DNA of 14,581 bases from Pseudomonadota bacterium (GTDB taxonomy: Bacteria; Pseudomonadota; Gammaproteobacteria; Burkholderiales; Thiobacillaceae): NCBI GenBank assembly GCA_021821425.1, contig JAKACL010000037.1, positions 1 through 14,581 on the forward strand, in the 5' to 3' direction. Shown here piece by piece: positions 7,775 to 14,581 of this stretch; positions within the stretch are counted from its first letter, which is position 1, and each line of letters starts with the position of its first letter. The notes beneath the pieces were generated by a model. The model had not been told where the DNA came from. It saw only the letters and a program-made list of their open reading frames with translations, and searched no databases. Both the position numbers and the translations under genes were made by a program.

Positions 7775-9586
7775 ATGCCCACGCTCGAACCCGGACGCAA
7801 TGCGCCATGCCCCTGCGGCAGCGGCAAGAAATTCAAACGCTGTTGTGGTACGGCCCCCTCCGCGTACGTCGCGCCGCCACGCGACGACCTGCAGCAAGCC
7901 GCCTCGCTCATTCAGCTTGGACAATTCACGCAGGCGGAAACGCTGCTCGCTCGCCTGACTGAAACGCAGCCGCGCAACGCCACCGGTCACTTCCTGACGG
8001 GGTATGCCGCGCTTCAGCGCGGGCATCACGCCGAAGCGGCCACGGCGATGCACAAGGCCATCGCGCTGGGACTACGCGATGCCGCGGCTTATTACCATTA
8101 CGGCGGCGCGCTCGCTGCCCTGGGTCGGTTTTCCGAGGCGGCGGAGGCGTTCGAGCAGTCGCTGGCACTGAAACCGGATTTTTTGCCCGCGCGCACCAAT
8201 CTCGCGAGCTGCCTGTTCGAGCTGCGTGATTTCGCACAGGCAGAACAGCAGTATCGGCTGACGCTGGCAAGCGATCCGGCCAATCTCGCGGCCTGCCACA
8301 ACCTGGGTCAGGTTTTTTACCTCACCCAGCGTATCGGCGAGGCAATCGAATTTTTCCAGCGCTGCGCCGAGGCAGCCCCGCATGTCGCGGAATTCCGCGC
8401 CAGCCTAGCGACCATGCAGGAGGTCGACAATCGGCTGGACGCAGCCGAGGCGTCCGCACGCAGGGCGCTGGCGATCGAGCCGCACAACGTGACCGCCGCC
8501 ATCGCGCTGGCACGTGTATTGCGCAGGCACGGGCGGGCCGAAGAAGCGCTCGCCGCGATCAGCGCTGCCGATCTCCGCATCGGCATGCCGCGCGCCGCCA
8601 TCGCCTACTGGGCCGAACGCGGCCAGATTCTGGACGCGATGGGCCGTTACCGCGAGGCCTTTGACGCCTATGCCGCAAGCAAGGTGCTGCTGGCCGAAAC
8701 CCGGGTTCAAGCGTACGACCGGCAAGCGACCGAGCAGGCACTGGCGGGCGAGCGTGCCATGCTGACGCCGGAGCGGATTGCAGACTGGGCGCTCAAAGCG
8801 GAACCCGGCACGCCGGCTCCTCTCTTCATCGTGGGTTTTCCGCGCTCGGGCACCACTCTGCTGGAGCAGATGCTGGGGCGTCACCCGCTGATCGTGCCCT
8901 GTGGCGAACTGGAAACCTCGATGGAGCACGCGACCGATACGGCGGACTATTTCAACTCCCTGACCCAGCTGGACGCGCGCGATCGCGAAGCCCGGCTGAT
9001 GGCCTTGCGGACCGACTATATGGCCCGACTGCACGATCACGCCCGCGATGTAACGGGGGTGCAATATGCGAGTAACAAGCTGCCGCTGAACCTGATGCGC
9101 ATCGGCATGATTCGCCTGCTGTTTCCGCAAGCCCGGATCATCCACATCCAGCGCCATCCGCTCGACGCAGTGTTGTCGGCCTATTTCACCCCCTTCCTGT
9201 TCGGCAACGCGTGGTCGATACGACTTGCCGATGCCGCTCACCTGTTTGCGCAATCGTGGCAGCACGCGGAAGCCATGCAAAAACTTCCGGGAACGCATTG
9301 CCTGCGCGTTCGTTACGAGGATCTGGTGACGGATCCCGAACCCGTGCTCCGGCAGGTGCTGACCTTCCTCGATCTGTCCTGGGATCCGGCGTGCCTGGAC
9401 TTCCAGCAGAGCGCGCGCATTGCGCGCACGGCAAGCTATGCCCAGGTCGCGCGCGCCCTGTACCAGACGTCCCTAAAACGGTATCGTCATTACCTGGACT
9501 TCATCGATGCGGAAACACTGGCGCTGTTGCAGCCGGTCATCGCGGAAACGGGCTACGAAGTGGAACACGCGCGCGCCGCCCCCTGA
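7775..9586 (+). CDS. SEC-C motif / TPR / sulfotransferase fusion protein
   Basis: This 603-residue cytoplasmic protein has three parts. Residues 8-25 form a SEC-C zinc motif (NAPCPCGSGKKFKRCCG; Cys 12, 14, 23, 24). Residues about 37-330 are tandem TPR helices. Residues about 348-600 are a PAPS-dependent sulfotransferase domain of the Sulfotransfer_3 type. The 5'-phosphosulfate loop is FPRSGTT (355-361). The 3'-phosphate-binding segment is IIHIQRHPLDAVLSAY, with R460 and S468. The sequence HPLIVPCGELE after the loop resembles the HP...CGEE block of tyrosylprotein sulfotransferases, placing E378 where their catalytic base lies. The acceptor is unknown; protein, glycan or lipid remain possible. 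The ATG has only a weak ribosome-binding site. A TACACT hexamer at 7743-7748 could be a -10 element. The exported TPR gene follows 78 bases later. Confidence 0.9.
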   Translation: MPTLEPGRNAPCPCGSGKKFKRCCGTAPSAYVAPPRDDLQQAASLIQLGQFTQAETLLARLTETQPRNATGHFLTGYAALQRGHHAEAATAMHKAIALGLRDAAAYYHYGGALAALGRFSEAAEAFEQSLALKPDFLPARTNLASCLFELRDFAQAEQQYRLTLASDPANLAACHNLGQVFYLTQRIGEAIEFFQRCAEAAPHVAEFRASLATMQEVDNRLDAAEASARRALAIEPHNVTAAIALARVLRRHGRAEEALAAISAADLRIGMPRAAIAYWAERGQILDAMGRYREAFDAYAASKVLLAETRVQAYDRQATEQALAGERAMLTPERIADWALKAEPGTPAPLFIVGFPRSGTTLLEQMLGRHPLIVPCGELETSMEHATDTADYFNSLTQLDARDREARLMALRTDYMARLHDHARDVTGVQYASNKLPLNLMRIGMIRLLFPQARIIHIQRHPLDAVLSAYFTPFLFGNAWSIRLADAAHLFAQSWQHAEAMQKLPGTHCLRVRYEDLVTDPEPVLRQVLTFLDLSWDPACLDFQQSARIARTASYAQVARALYQTSLKRYRHYLDFIDAETLALLQPVIAETGYEVEHARAAP

Positions 9587-9664
9587 CCATCCCGGCCCGG
9601 AAAAGTCTGCAGATTGGTTGCCCTGCCGTCCGCGAACGCTTACCGACAATTTCAAGGAGAGCCT

Positions 9665-11494
9665 GTGTCACGCGCCCTTTTTTCTTCCCTGATCGCGACC
9701 CTGCTGTGGGCGGCGTCGCCTGCAGCGCTTGCCATTCCGCTCACCCCCAGCCAGGCGCCGCAAGCCGGCCTGGGCTTGTCCGCGATTCAATGGAAGGACT
9801 CGGCCCTTCTCAAGGAAGCGGTGGAATTGCTGAACCGAGGGGAATCGCAGCAGGCCAAGGTGCGGCTTGCACAATTCCTCAAGCAGTCTCCCAACGACCC
9901 GCGCGGCCCGGAGCTGGCGGGCATGATCCTGATGGCGGAGAAAAACTATCAGGTCGCGGTGGTTTCTTTCGAACGCGCACTCGCGTTGAACCCGAACAAT
10001 CCCGCCGTGCTCGCCAAGCTGGGCGTGTCTCTGCTGCTGCAGGACAAGAAAAAGGAAGGCGAGAAAATGCTGCTCAAGGCGATTGCCTTGCGCCCGGGCG
10101 AACCGCTGGCCCGGCGTTATCTCGGCTGGCTGGAGGAGGGACGCGGCAATCTGAATGGCGCCGGTTCCCATTATGTGGCTGCACTCAATGGCGGCGATTT
10201 GCCCGCTTCCGGCTTGACTGAAATTCACGTCGCGCTGGGACGCATCTACAGCGCGCTGGGCAGGCACGAGCAAACGGTCCGGCTCCTTGCGCCCTATGCG
10301 ACCAAGCCCGGCACCGGCGAGCTCGGACAGGTTGCGCGCCTCCAGCTCGCATTCGCTTACCTCGAACTCCAGCGCGGCGCCGACGCGGCCCCCTTGATCC
10401 GCAGCCTGGAGAAGGAGATCAAGCCGGAGAATCCGGAATTGCGCTTGCTTAAAGCGTATGCACAACTCGATTCCAATCCCGCCGTCGCCCGTGGGCAGTT
10501 GCAGGCACTGGTCAAGTCCCATCCCGTCTTCACCGGCCGTGCCCGCTTGCTGATCGCCCGCAGTCATGCGGTCGGCGGGAATGCCCCGCTGGCGATCAAG
10601 GAACTCGAGGGATTGGCCGCACAGGTTGAGAAAGACGATCTGTCCGGCGTGCTGACCGCGCTGGCCTCGCTTCAGATTTCCAGCGGGAAAGCCGCTGCCG
10701 CAGCACGCATGCTGGAAACCCATGCCAGAAAGCATCCGGATCTCCCCCAAATCGCCTATCTCCTCGCCGAAGTCCGGGTTCAGACGGGCGACATCGCCCA
10801 GGCGCAGGCCCAGCTCAAACAGCTGGTCGCCAAGTATCCCGATTACGCCCAGGCCTATGCGCTGCTCGGCCAGATCGAACGGAGCCGCAACGCCCTGCCC
10901 CAGGCTGAAACGCAACTCAGAAAAGCCGTCGCCCTCGACAGCAGCCTGGTCAATGCCTGGGTCAATCTGGCGGGCGTCTACGCGGGCCGGAAAGACCTGT
11001 CCAAAGCCGAGGCTGCACTCAAGCAAGGTCTGGTCACCAACCCCGGCAATGCAGTGCTGCAATACGAGCTCGCCAGCATTTACGACGCGATGGGACGCGG
11101 GAAGGACGCCAACCCGCTTTACCTGGGCCTGCTCGCCGCCTATCCGGACTACGTTCCGGCGCTGAACAATCTCGCCGTCAACCTGGCGGACAGCAACGAC
11201 CTGTCCAGCGCCAGGAAGTACGCAGAAAAAGCGTACCAGATCGACCAAAACCACCCGACCGTACAGGATACCTATGGCTGGATACTGGTGCTGAGCAATG
11301 AGGTCGCGAAAGGCCTGCCCCTGCTGGAGCAGGCTGCGCGCGGCTTGCCGGGCGACCCGACTGTCCGCTACCACCTGGGGGCGGCCTTGCTGAAAGCAGG
11401 CAGGGCCGAACAGGGAAAACAGCATCTGCAAGGCGCGCTTGCCTCTGGTCTGCCGGAACCTTTGCGCAAGAAGGCACGCGCGCTCCTGAACTGA
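9665..11494 (+). CDS. Exported TPR-repeat protein (PrsT-like)
   Basis: The 609-residue product starts with a cleavable signal peptide (MSRALFSSLIATLLW, likely cut after AALA before IPLTP). The rest is built almost entirely of TPR helix pairs, including NPAVLAKLGVSLLLQ, YAQAYALLGQIERS, NAWVNLAGVYAG and PALNNLAVNLADS. The C-terminal DTYGWILVLSNE segment resembles the end of the long PrsT proteins of PEP-CTERM systems. Those are usually near 900 residues and often lipoproteins, whereas this one is shorter and lacks a lipobox cysteine. The GTG at 9665 is preferred over the upstream frame because GGAG at 9656-9659 sits 5 bases before it and the signal peptide starts there. It probably shares a transcript with the sulfotransferase gene. 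A role as a periplasmic scaffold in export or surface assembly is inferred. Confidence 0.85.
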   Translation: MSRALFSSLIATLLWAASPAALAIPLTPSQAPQAGLGLSAIQWKDSALLKEAVELLNRGESQQAKVRLAQFLKQSPNDPRGPELAGMILMAEKNYQVAVVSFERALALNPNNPAVLAKLGVSLLLQDKKKEGEKMLLKAIALRPGEPLARRYLGWLEEGRGNLNGAGSHYVAALNGGDLPASGLTEIHVALGRIYSALGRHEQTVRLLAPYATKPGTGELGQVARLQLAFAYLELQRGADAAPLIRSLEKEIKPENPELRLLKAYAQLDSNPAVARGQLQALVKSHPVFTGRARLLIARSHAVGGNAPLAIKELEGLAAQVEKDDLSGVLTALASLQISSGKAAAAARMLETHARKHPDLPQIAYLLAEVRVQTGDIAQAQAQLKQLVAKYPDYAQAYALLGQIERSRNALPQAETQLRKAVALDSSLVNAWVNLAGVYAGRKDLSKAEAALKQGLVTNPGNAVLQYELASIYDAMGRGKDANPLYLGLLAAYPDYVPALNNLAVNLADSNDLSSARKYAEKAYQIDQNHPTVQDTYGWILVLSNEVAKGLPLLEQAARGLPGDPTVRYHLGAALLKAGRAEQGKQHLQGALASGLPEPLRKKARALLN

Positions 11495-11497
11495 GCC

Positions 11498-11519
11498 GGC
11501 ACCCGCCTGCCCGGGCGCC
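11498..11519. terminator. GC-rich hairpin between convergent genes
   Basis: GGCACCCG (11498-11505) can pair with CGGGCGCC (11512-11519) around a 6-base loop, with one A-C mismatch. It fills the 27-base gap between the exported TPR gene and the convergent APS kinase gene. There is no T-run, so terminator activity is plausible but weakly supported. Confidence 0.35.
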
Positions 11520-11521
11520 GA

Positions 11522-13150
11522 TCAGCGCAGGTAACCCTCGTGCTCGAGCTTGAGCAGAATTTGCTGCACGGCCTCGTCGATGCCCAGGTCGGTGGTGTCG
11601 ATCGCCAATTCCGGCTTTTCGGGGATTTCATAGGGATCGGATACGCCGGTGAATTCCGGGATCAGGCCGGCGCGCGCCTTGGCGTAGAGCCCCTTGCGAT
11701 CGCGCGATTCGCAGGTTTCGATCGGCGTGGCGACGTGGATTTCGACAAAGCCGCCCACCGCTTCGATCATGGCGCGTACGTCACGACGCGTCTGCCTATA
11801 TGGCGCGATCGGGGCGCAAATGGCAATGCCGCGATTCTTGGTGATTTCGGACGCGACAAAACCGATGCGCCGCACGTTGATGTCGCGGTGCGCCTTGGAG
11901 AAACCGAGCTCGGATGACAGGTGACGGCGCACGATGTCGCCGTCGAGCAGGGTGACGGAGCGGCCGCCCATTTCCATCAGGCGCGCTGTCAGCGCGCGTG
12001 CCAGGGTCGACTTGCCCGAGCCCGACAGGCCGGTGAAAAACACGGTGAAACCCTGGCGTTCGCGCGGCGGGCTCTGCCGGTGCAGTTCGGCGAGTACTTC
12101 GGGAAAACTGTACCAGTCGGGGATTTTCAGGCCGGCACGCATGCGGCGATGGAATTCCTCGCCGCTGAGCGTCAGCAGACGCGCGCCGGGAGGCGCGTCG
12201 AATTCAGGCAGATGCTCGGCACGATCCTCCACATACACCATGCGCGGGTAGGCAATCAGCCGCACGCCAATCGCGTCGGCCCACTCGGCAATGGGCAGGT
12301 CGGCATGCGACTGGGTGAGGTCCTCACCGCGCCGGCAGGTGCCGTCCGACAGATATTCTCCGCCCGCGATCAGCAGGCTGCAGCCGTAATTGCGCGCGAC
12401 GATGGCGCGCAGCAGCAGGGCAAGTGCGCTGGCCTCGCGCGGCGGGGACGGCAGCAGCGACAGCTGGGTACTGGCAGACGGAAAACGGTCGCGGACGGCG
12501 AGGAAGCTGCGCACCAGTCCGAAATACGCAGGCGCATCGGTGATATCCCCGCCCACCTGCGGATGCAGCAGCAAGTTGGCTTCGTTCTCGATCGCGCTTT
12601 TCAGGCAAAACTCGAATTGCGCGCGATGCATGGGCTGGCGTGCTTGCCAGGCCACGACGCGGCCCCAGCCGCGGCGCGCGAACAGCGCACGCAATTCGGC
12701 CGGGGTGGCGCGCAGGCTGGCGAAATCGGGGTGCGACGGCAGCGCCGCGCCTTCGATCGCGCCGCCAAGATGCCAGCGCGCGCCATCCTGCCAGACATCG
12801 CTGACGCTGAGCACGGCCAGCATGAAACCCTCGCCGTCGCGCAACGCAACGCGGTCACCCGGTTTCAGTTCGGCGGCGCTTTTTTGCGGGCTGGAAAGCG
12901 TAATCGGCAGCGGCCAGAACGTGCCGTCGTCGAGTTTCCGCTCGGCGTCGACGCGCGCGCATTGGGCTTGCGTCATGAAGCCGGTCAGCGGCGAATAGGC
13001 GCCTGACATCAGCATCTCGAGTTCGCACTGCTGCTGCCAGTCGAGGTCGAGCGAAGGCAGGCTCAGGGCTTCCTGCCTGAGCGCATCGCCCCGCGCGGGA
13101 TCGATCAGACCGACCAGGGTGCCGCCGTAGGGCGCAATGGGTTGATTCAC
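11522..13150 (-). CDS. Two-domain APS kinase with a degenerate ATP-sulfurylase-like N-terminal domain
   Basis: This 542-residue protein would usually be labelled bifunctional sulfate adenylyltransferase/adenylylsulfate kinase. The C-terminal domain (from about residue 368) is an intact APS kinase. It has the P-loop GLSGSGKST (374-382), DGDIVRRHLSSELGFSKAHR, RRIGFVASEI and CAPIAPYRQTRRDVR. It would make PAPS from APS and ATP. The N-terminal domain follows the ATP-sulfurylase fold, but its catalytic motifs are altered. QxRNPxHxxH appears as QARQPMHRAQ (169-178), losing the second histidine, and the GRDHAG motif appears as IAGGEYLSDG. The T. denitrificans protein of this type (Tbd_0210, from memory) is a hexameric APS kinase without sulfurylase activity. 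The GTG at 13150 is preferred over the TTG at 13174 because GGAG lies 6 bases upstream. Confidence 0.9.
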   Translation of the reverse strand: MNQPIAPYGGTLVGLIDPARGDALRQEALSLPSLDLDWQQQCELEMLMSGAYSPLTGFMTQAQCARVDAERKLDDGTFWPLPITLSSPQKSAAELKPGDRVALRDGEGFMLAVLSVSDVWQDGARWHLGGAIEGAALPSHPDFASLRATPAELRALFARRGWGRVVAWQARQPMHRAQFEFCLKSAIENEANLLLHPQVGGDITDAPAYFGLVRSFLAVRDRFPSASTQLSLLPSPPREASALALLLRAIVARNYGCSLLIAGGEYLSDGTCRRGEDLTQSHADLPIAEWADAIGVRLIAYPRMVYVEDRAEHLPEFDAPPGARLLTLSGEEFHRRMRAGLKIPDWYSFPEVLAELHRQSPPRERQGFTVFFTGLSGSGKSTLARALTARLMEMGGRSVTLLDGDIVRRHLSSELGFSKAHRDINVRRIGFVASEITKNRGIAICAPIAPYRQTRRDVRAMIEAVGGFVEIHVATPIETCESRDRKGLYAKARAGLIPEFTGVSDPYEIPEKPELAIDTTDLGIDEAVQQILLKLEHEGYLR

Positions 13151-13176
13151 ATTCAGCTCCGGGAAAGACCGCAAGA

Positions 13177-14133
13177 CTATTTATAAATGTCGAAGAAACT
13201 AGCAATAAATCGGCCAAGCCCGGATTCGGGCAGGTGATTGATGCCGGCGGCGGCCTTGCGCCCGCCGCCGGTTTCGAACTGGCTGCACAGCACATCGGCT
13301 CCGGACCTGGCATGCAGCGGCGCACGCACGCTGACGACATAACCGCCCTCCGGCTTGGCGGTGAGCACCGCATGGGCCTGCGCCGGCGACTCGACTGCCA
13401 GCTGGTTGCCAAACACGCCGGAAATCCGTCGCGCCCATTTTTCGGCCGGCAGCATGAAGACGCGCCCCGAGGGACGCGCGTCCATCGCGCTGACGGCCAC
13501 GGCACGCGCCATGTCTTCCTGATAGCCAGCGTTCAGCGTTTGATAGGCCGGCGACTCGGCGATGAAGGCGAAGGGATCGGCAAACGGGCGCATCAGGCGA
13601 TAGAGCTCGGCCGGATCGAAAAAGAGGTCGTCCAGCGTGTCGCCGTAGCCGTTGTAATTGAGGCATTCGCCGAGCGACTGCAATTGCGACAACTGGTCTG
13701 CGGACAGATCAAGGGGCGCCGCTGCGGCACGCGCGGCATCGGCCAGGTTGTCCCCGAACGCGGCGGTCACCGCCCACGCCAGATGCCGGTCCTGCAGATG
13801 CCGGTTTACCAGCAGGCTGGTGCAGACGTTGGCATCGGTGTCGATATGCGCTTCGAAATTCGGATGCGACGGAATGTCGCCCGGCTGGTGATGATCGAAG
13901 TAACGCACCTGGACGCCATGCGCCAGCAGGCGATCGAGCGCGTCACGATTCTTTGACAGCGCGATATCCAGCACGGTGACGCGGTCGCCCGGTTGGGCCT
14001 TGACCCGCTTCAGCAGACTGATATCGCGCTTGGGTCCGGTGACCAGTTCGGACTCGGCAGGGTCGGCCAGACGCAGCTGGTGCAGTGCGCAGAGGCCATC
14101 GGCGTCGCCGTTGAAAACGTCAATGAGAGGCAT
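13177..14133 (-). CDS. DHH family phosphoesterase
   Basis: This 318-residue protein carries the DHH fold. Motif I is VFNGDADG (D10, D12), motif II centres on D56 in VTVLDIALS, motif III is RYFDHHQPG with D80-H81-H82, and VCTSLLV around 104 fits motif IV. A C-terminal DHHA1-like domain ends with GGGRKAAAG (289-297), in place of the common GGGH. Such enzymes hydrolyse phosphodiesters or phosphomonoesters using manganese. NrnA-type members degrade short oligonucleotides and pAp, the by-product of PAPS-dependent sulfotransfer. The substrate here is not established. The ATG at 14133 begins MPLIDVFNGDADG, next to motif I. An in-frame TTG at 14199 is less likely. The gene overlaps the upstream membrane-protein gene by 14 bases and ends 26 bases before the APS kinase start, so the three look like one operon. 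Confidence 0.85.
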   Translation of the reverse strand: MPLIDVFNGDADGLCALHQLRLADPAESELVTGPKRDISLLKRVKAQPGDRVTVLDIALSKNRDALDRLLAHGVQVRYFDHHQPGDIPSHPNFEAHIDTDANVCTSLLVNRHLQDRHLAWAVTAAFGDNLADAARAAAAPLDLSADQLSQLQSLGECLNYNGYGDTLDDLFFDPAELYRLMRPFADPFAFIAESPAYQTLNAGYQEDMARAVAVSAMDARPSGRVFMLPAEKWARRISGVFGNQLAVESPAQAHAVLTAKPEGGYVVSVRAPLHARSGADVLCSQFETGGGRKAAAGINHLPESGLGRFIASFFDIYK

Positions 14134-14581
14134 GGGCAGGATGTCGTCGAGCGGCGCGGAAGTGCGGCCATTGTAGGGAGGCAAGCACGGCAATGACAAG
14201 CCCGTGCAGCACGGCGTAACGCAGCCAGACGGCGGGCAGCGACGCGTAATGCTGCCGATCGCTGCTCAGCAGGAACTGCAGGGCCGAAAACTGCTGGCCG
14301 TATTTGTCGATTTCGCCGGCCAGACCGAAATGGAAACACACGGCCGCGAGCGGCAGCGACAGCGCCACGCCGGCCCATCGTGCAGCGCGCTGCGCCGTGG
14401 CGGCTGGCGACGCCAGCAGTGCGGCCGCAGCGAATACTGCATACAGGCCTGCACACAGCAGCGCAAACGCCAGCGGTCGCGGCGTGGCGATAAGCTCCGT
14501 CAGGTTGTCGGTCGCGGCCTGTGCCACCACCCCCCAATACGCCAGCGCCAGGGACGGCAGCGCAGCCCAGAAATGCAGTGC
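14120..14581 (-). CDS. Integral membrane protein, N-terminus outside the window
   Basis: The frame is open from the window edge to a TGA at 14120-14122, giving the last 153 residues of a protein whose start is not seen. Four hydrophobic segments are visible: near ALPSLALAYWGVV, PLAFALLCAGLYAVFAAAALL, WAGVALSLPLAAVCF and VLHGLVIAVLASL. The tail is basic and histidine-rich (HFRAARRHPAHASH). A polar loop, GEIDKYGQQFSALQFLL, lies between the last two helices. I do not recognise the family. A GTG at 14530 is a possible internal start but the frame has no stop upstream of it, so a longer gene is more likely. Its stop lies inside the start of the DHH gene, suggesting translational coupling. Confidence 0.6.
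   Translation of the reverse strand, partial: ALHFWAALPSLALAYWGVVAQAATDNLTELIATPRPLAFALLCAGLYAVFAAAALLASPAATAQRAARWAGVALSLPLAAVCFHFGLAGEIDKYGQQFSALQFLLSSDRQHYASLPAVWLRYAVLHGLVIAVLASLQWPHFRAARRHPAHASH

Noticed and set aside
9668..11431. A 587-codon open frame on the minus strand, antisense to the exported TPR gene
   Set aside because: It has no recognisable domain, while the plus strand encodes a signal peptide and clear TPRs with a good ribosome-binding site. Long antisense frames are common in GC-rich genes.
11921..13006. A 361-codon plus-strand frame antisense to the APS kinase gene
   Set aside because: No domain is visible and it lies wholly within a gene with intact P-loop and kinase motifs on the other strand.
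1..14581. CRISPR arrays, insertion sequences, tRNA or rRNA genes
   Set aside because: No regularly spaced repeats longer than the Pho-box units, no transposase motifs or terminal inverted repeats, and no cloverleaf or rRNA-like sequence were seen.

Overview
The window looks like chromosomal DNA from a high-GC betaproteobacterium, most likely a Thiobacillus-like chemolithotroph. The grounds are a ubiE-ubiJ-ubiB operon, a PEP-CTERM surface protein behind a sigma-54-type promoter, and a two-domain APS kinase with a degraded ATP-sulfurylase half, a form I know from Thiobacillus denitrificans. The organism is an inference from gene content, not a database result. Almost all of the sequence is coding, and the genes look intact except where the window edges cut them.

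Left part, 1-1840. The minus strand carries phoB and the first 326 codons of phoR, a phosphate-starvation two-component pair. Three GTCATA repeats at exact 11-bp spacing lie just upstream of phoB and form a convincing Pho box. A separate extended -10 element faces the other way, towards ubiE.

Positions 1841-6144, plus strand. ubiE, ubiJ and ubiB overlap by a few bases each, so they are probably translationally coupled. They encode a methyltransferase, a lipid-binding accessory protein and an atypical kinase of ubiquinone synthesis. A sodium:solute symporter gene follows ubiB after 10 bases.

Positions 6145-6501 are non-coding but structured. They hold a perfect hairpin after the symporter, a possible TGT-N11-ACA activator site, an AT-rich stretch, a near-consensus sigma-54 promoter and a leader of about 150 bases. 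This leads into a secreted PEP-CTERM protein (6502-7674) that ends at a strong intrinsic terminator.

Positions 7775-11494, plus strand. The first gene encodes a SEC-C/TPR/sulfotransferase fusion, and the second an exported TPR-repeat protein. Converging on them from the right is a minus-strand operon: a truncated membrane protein, a DHH-family phosphoesterase and the two-domain APS kinase.

Taken together, the right half could form a PAPS-dependent sulfation cycle. The APS kinase would make PAPS, the sulfotransferase would transfer sulfate, and the DHH phosphoesterase might clear the by-product pAp. The PEP-CTERM protein or exopolysaccharide next door would be a candidate acceptor. The individual domains are visible in the sequence; the joint pathway is a hypothesis.
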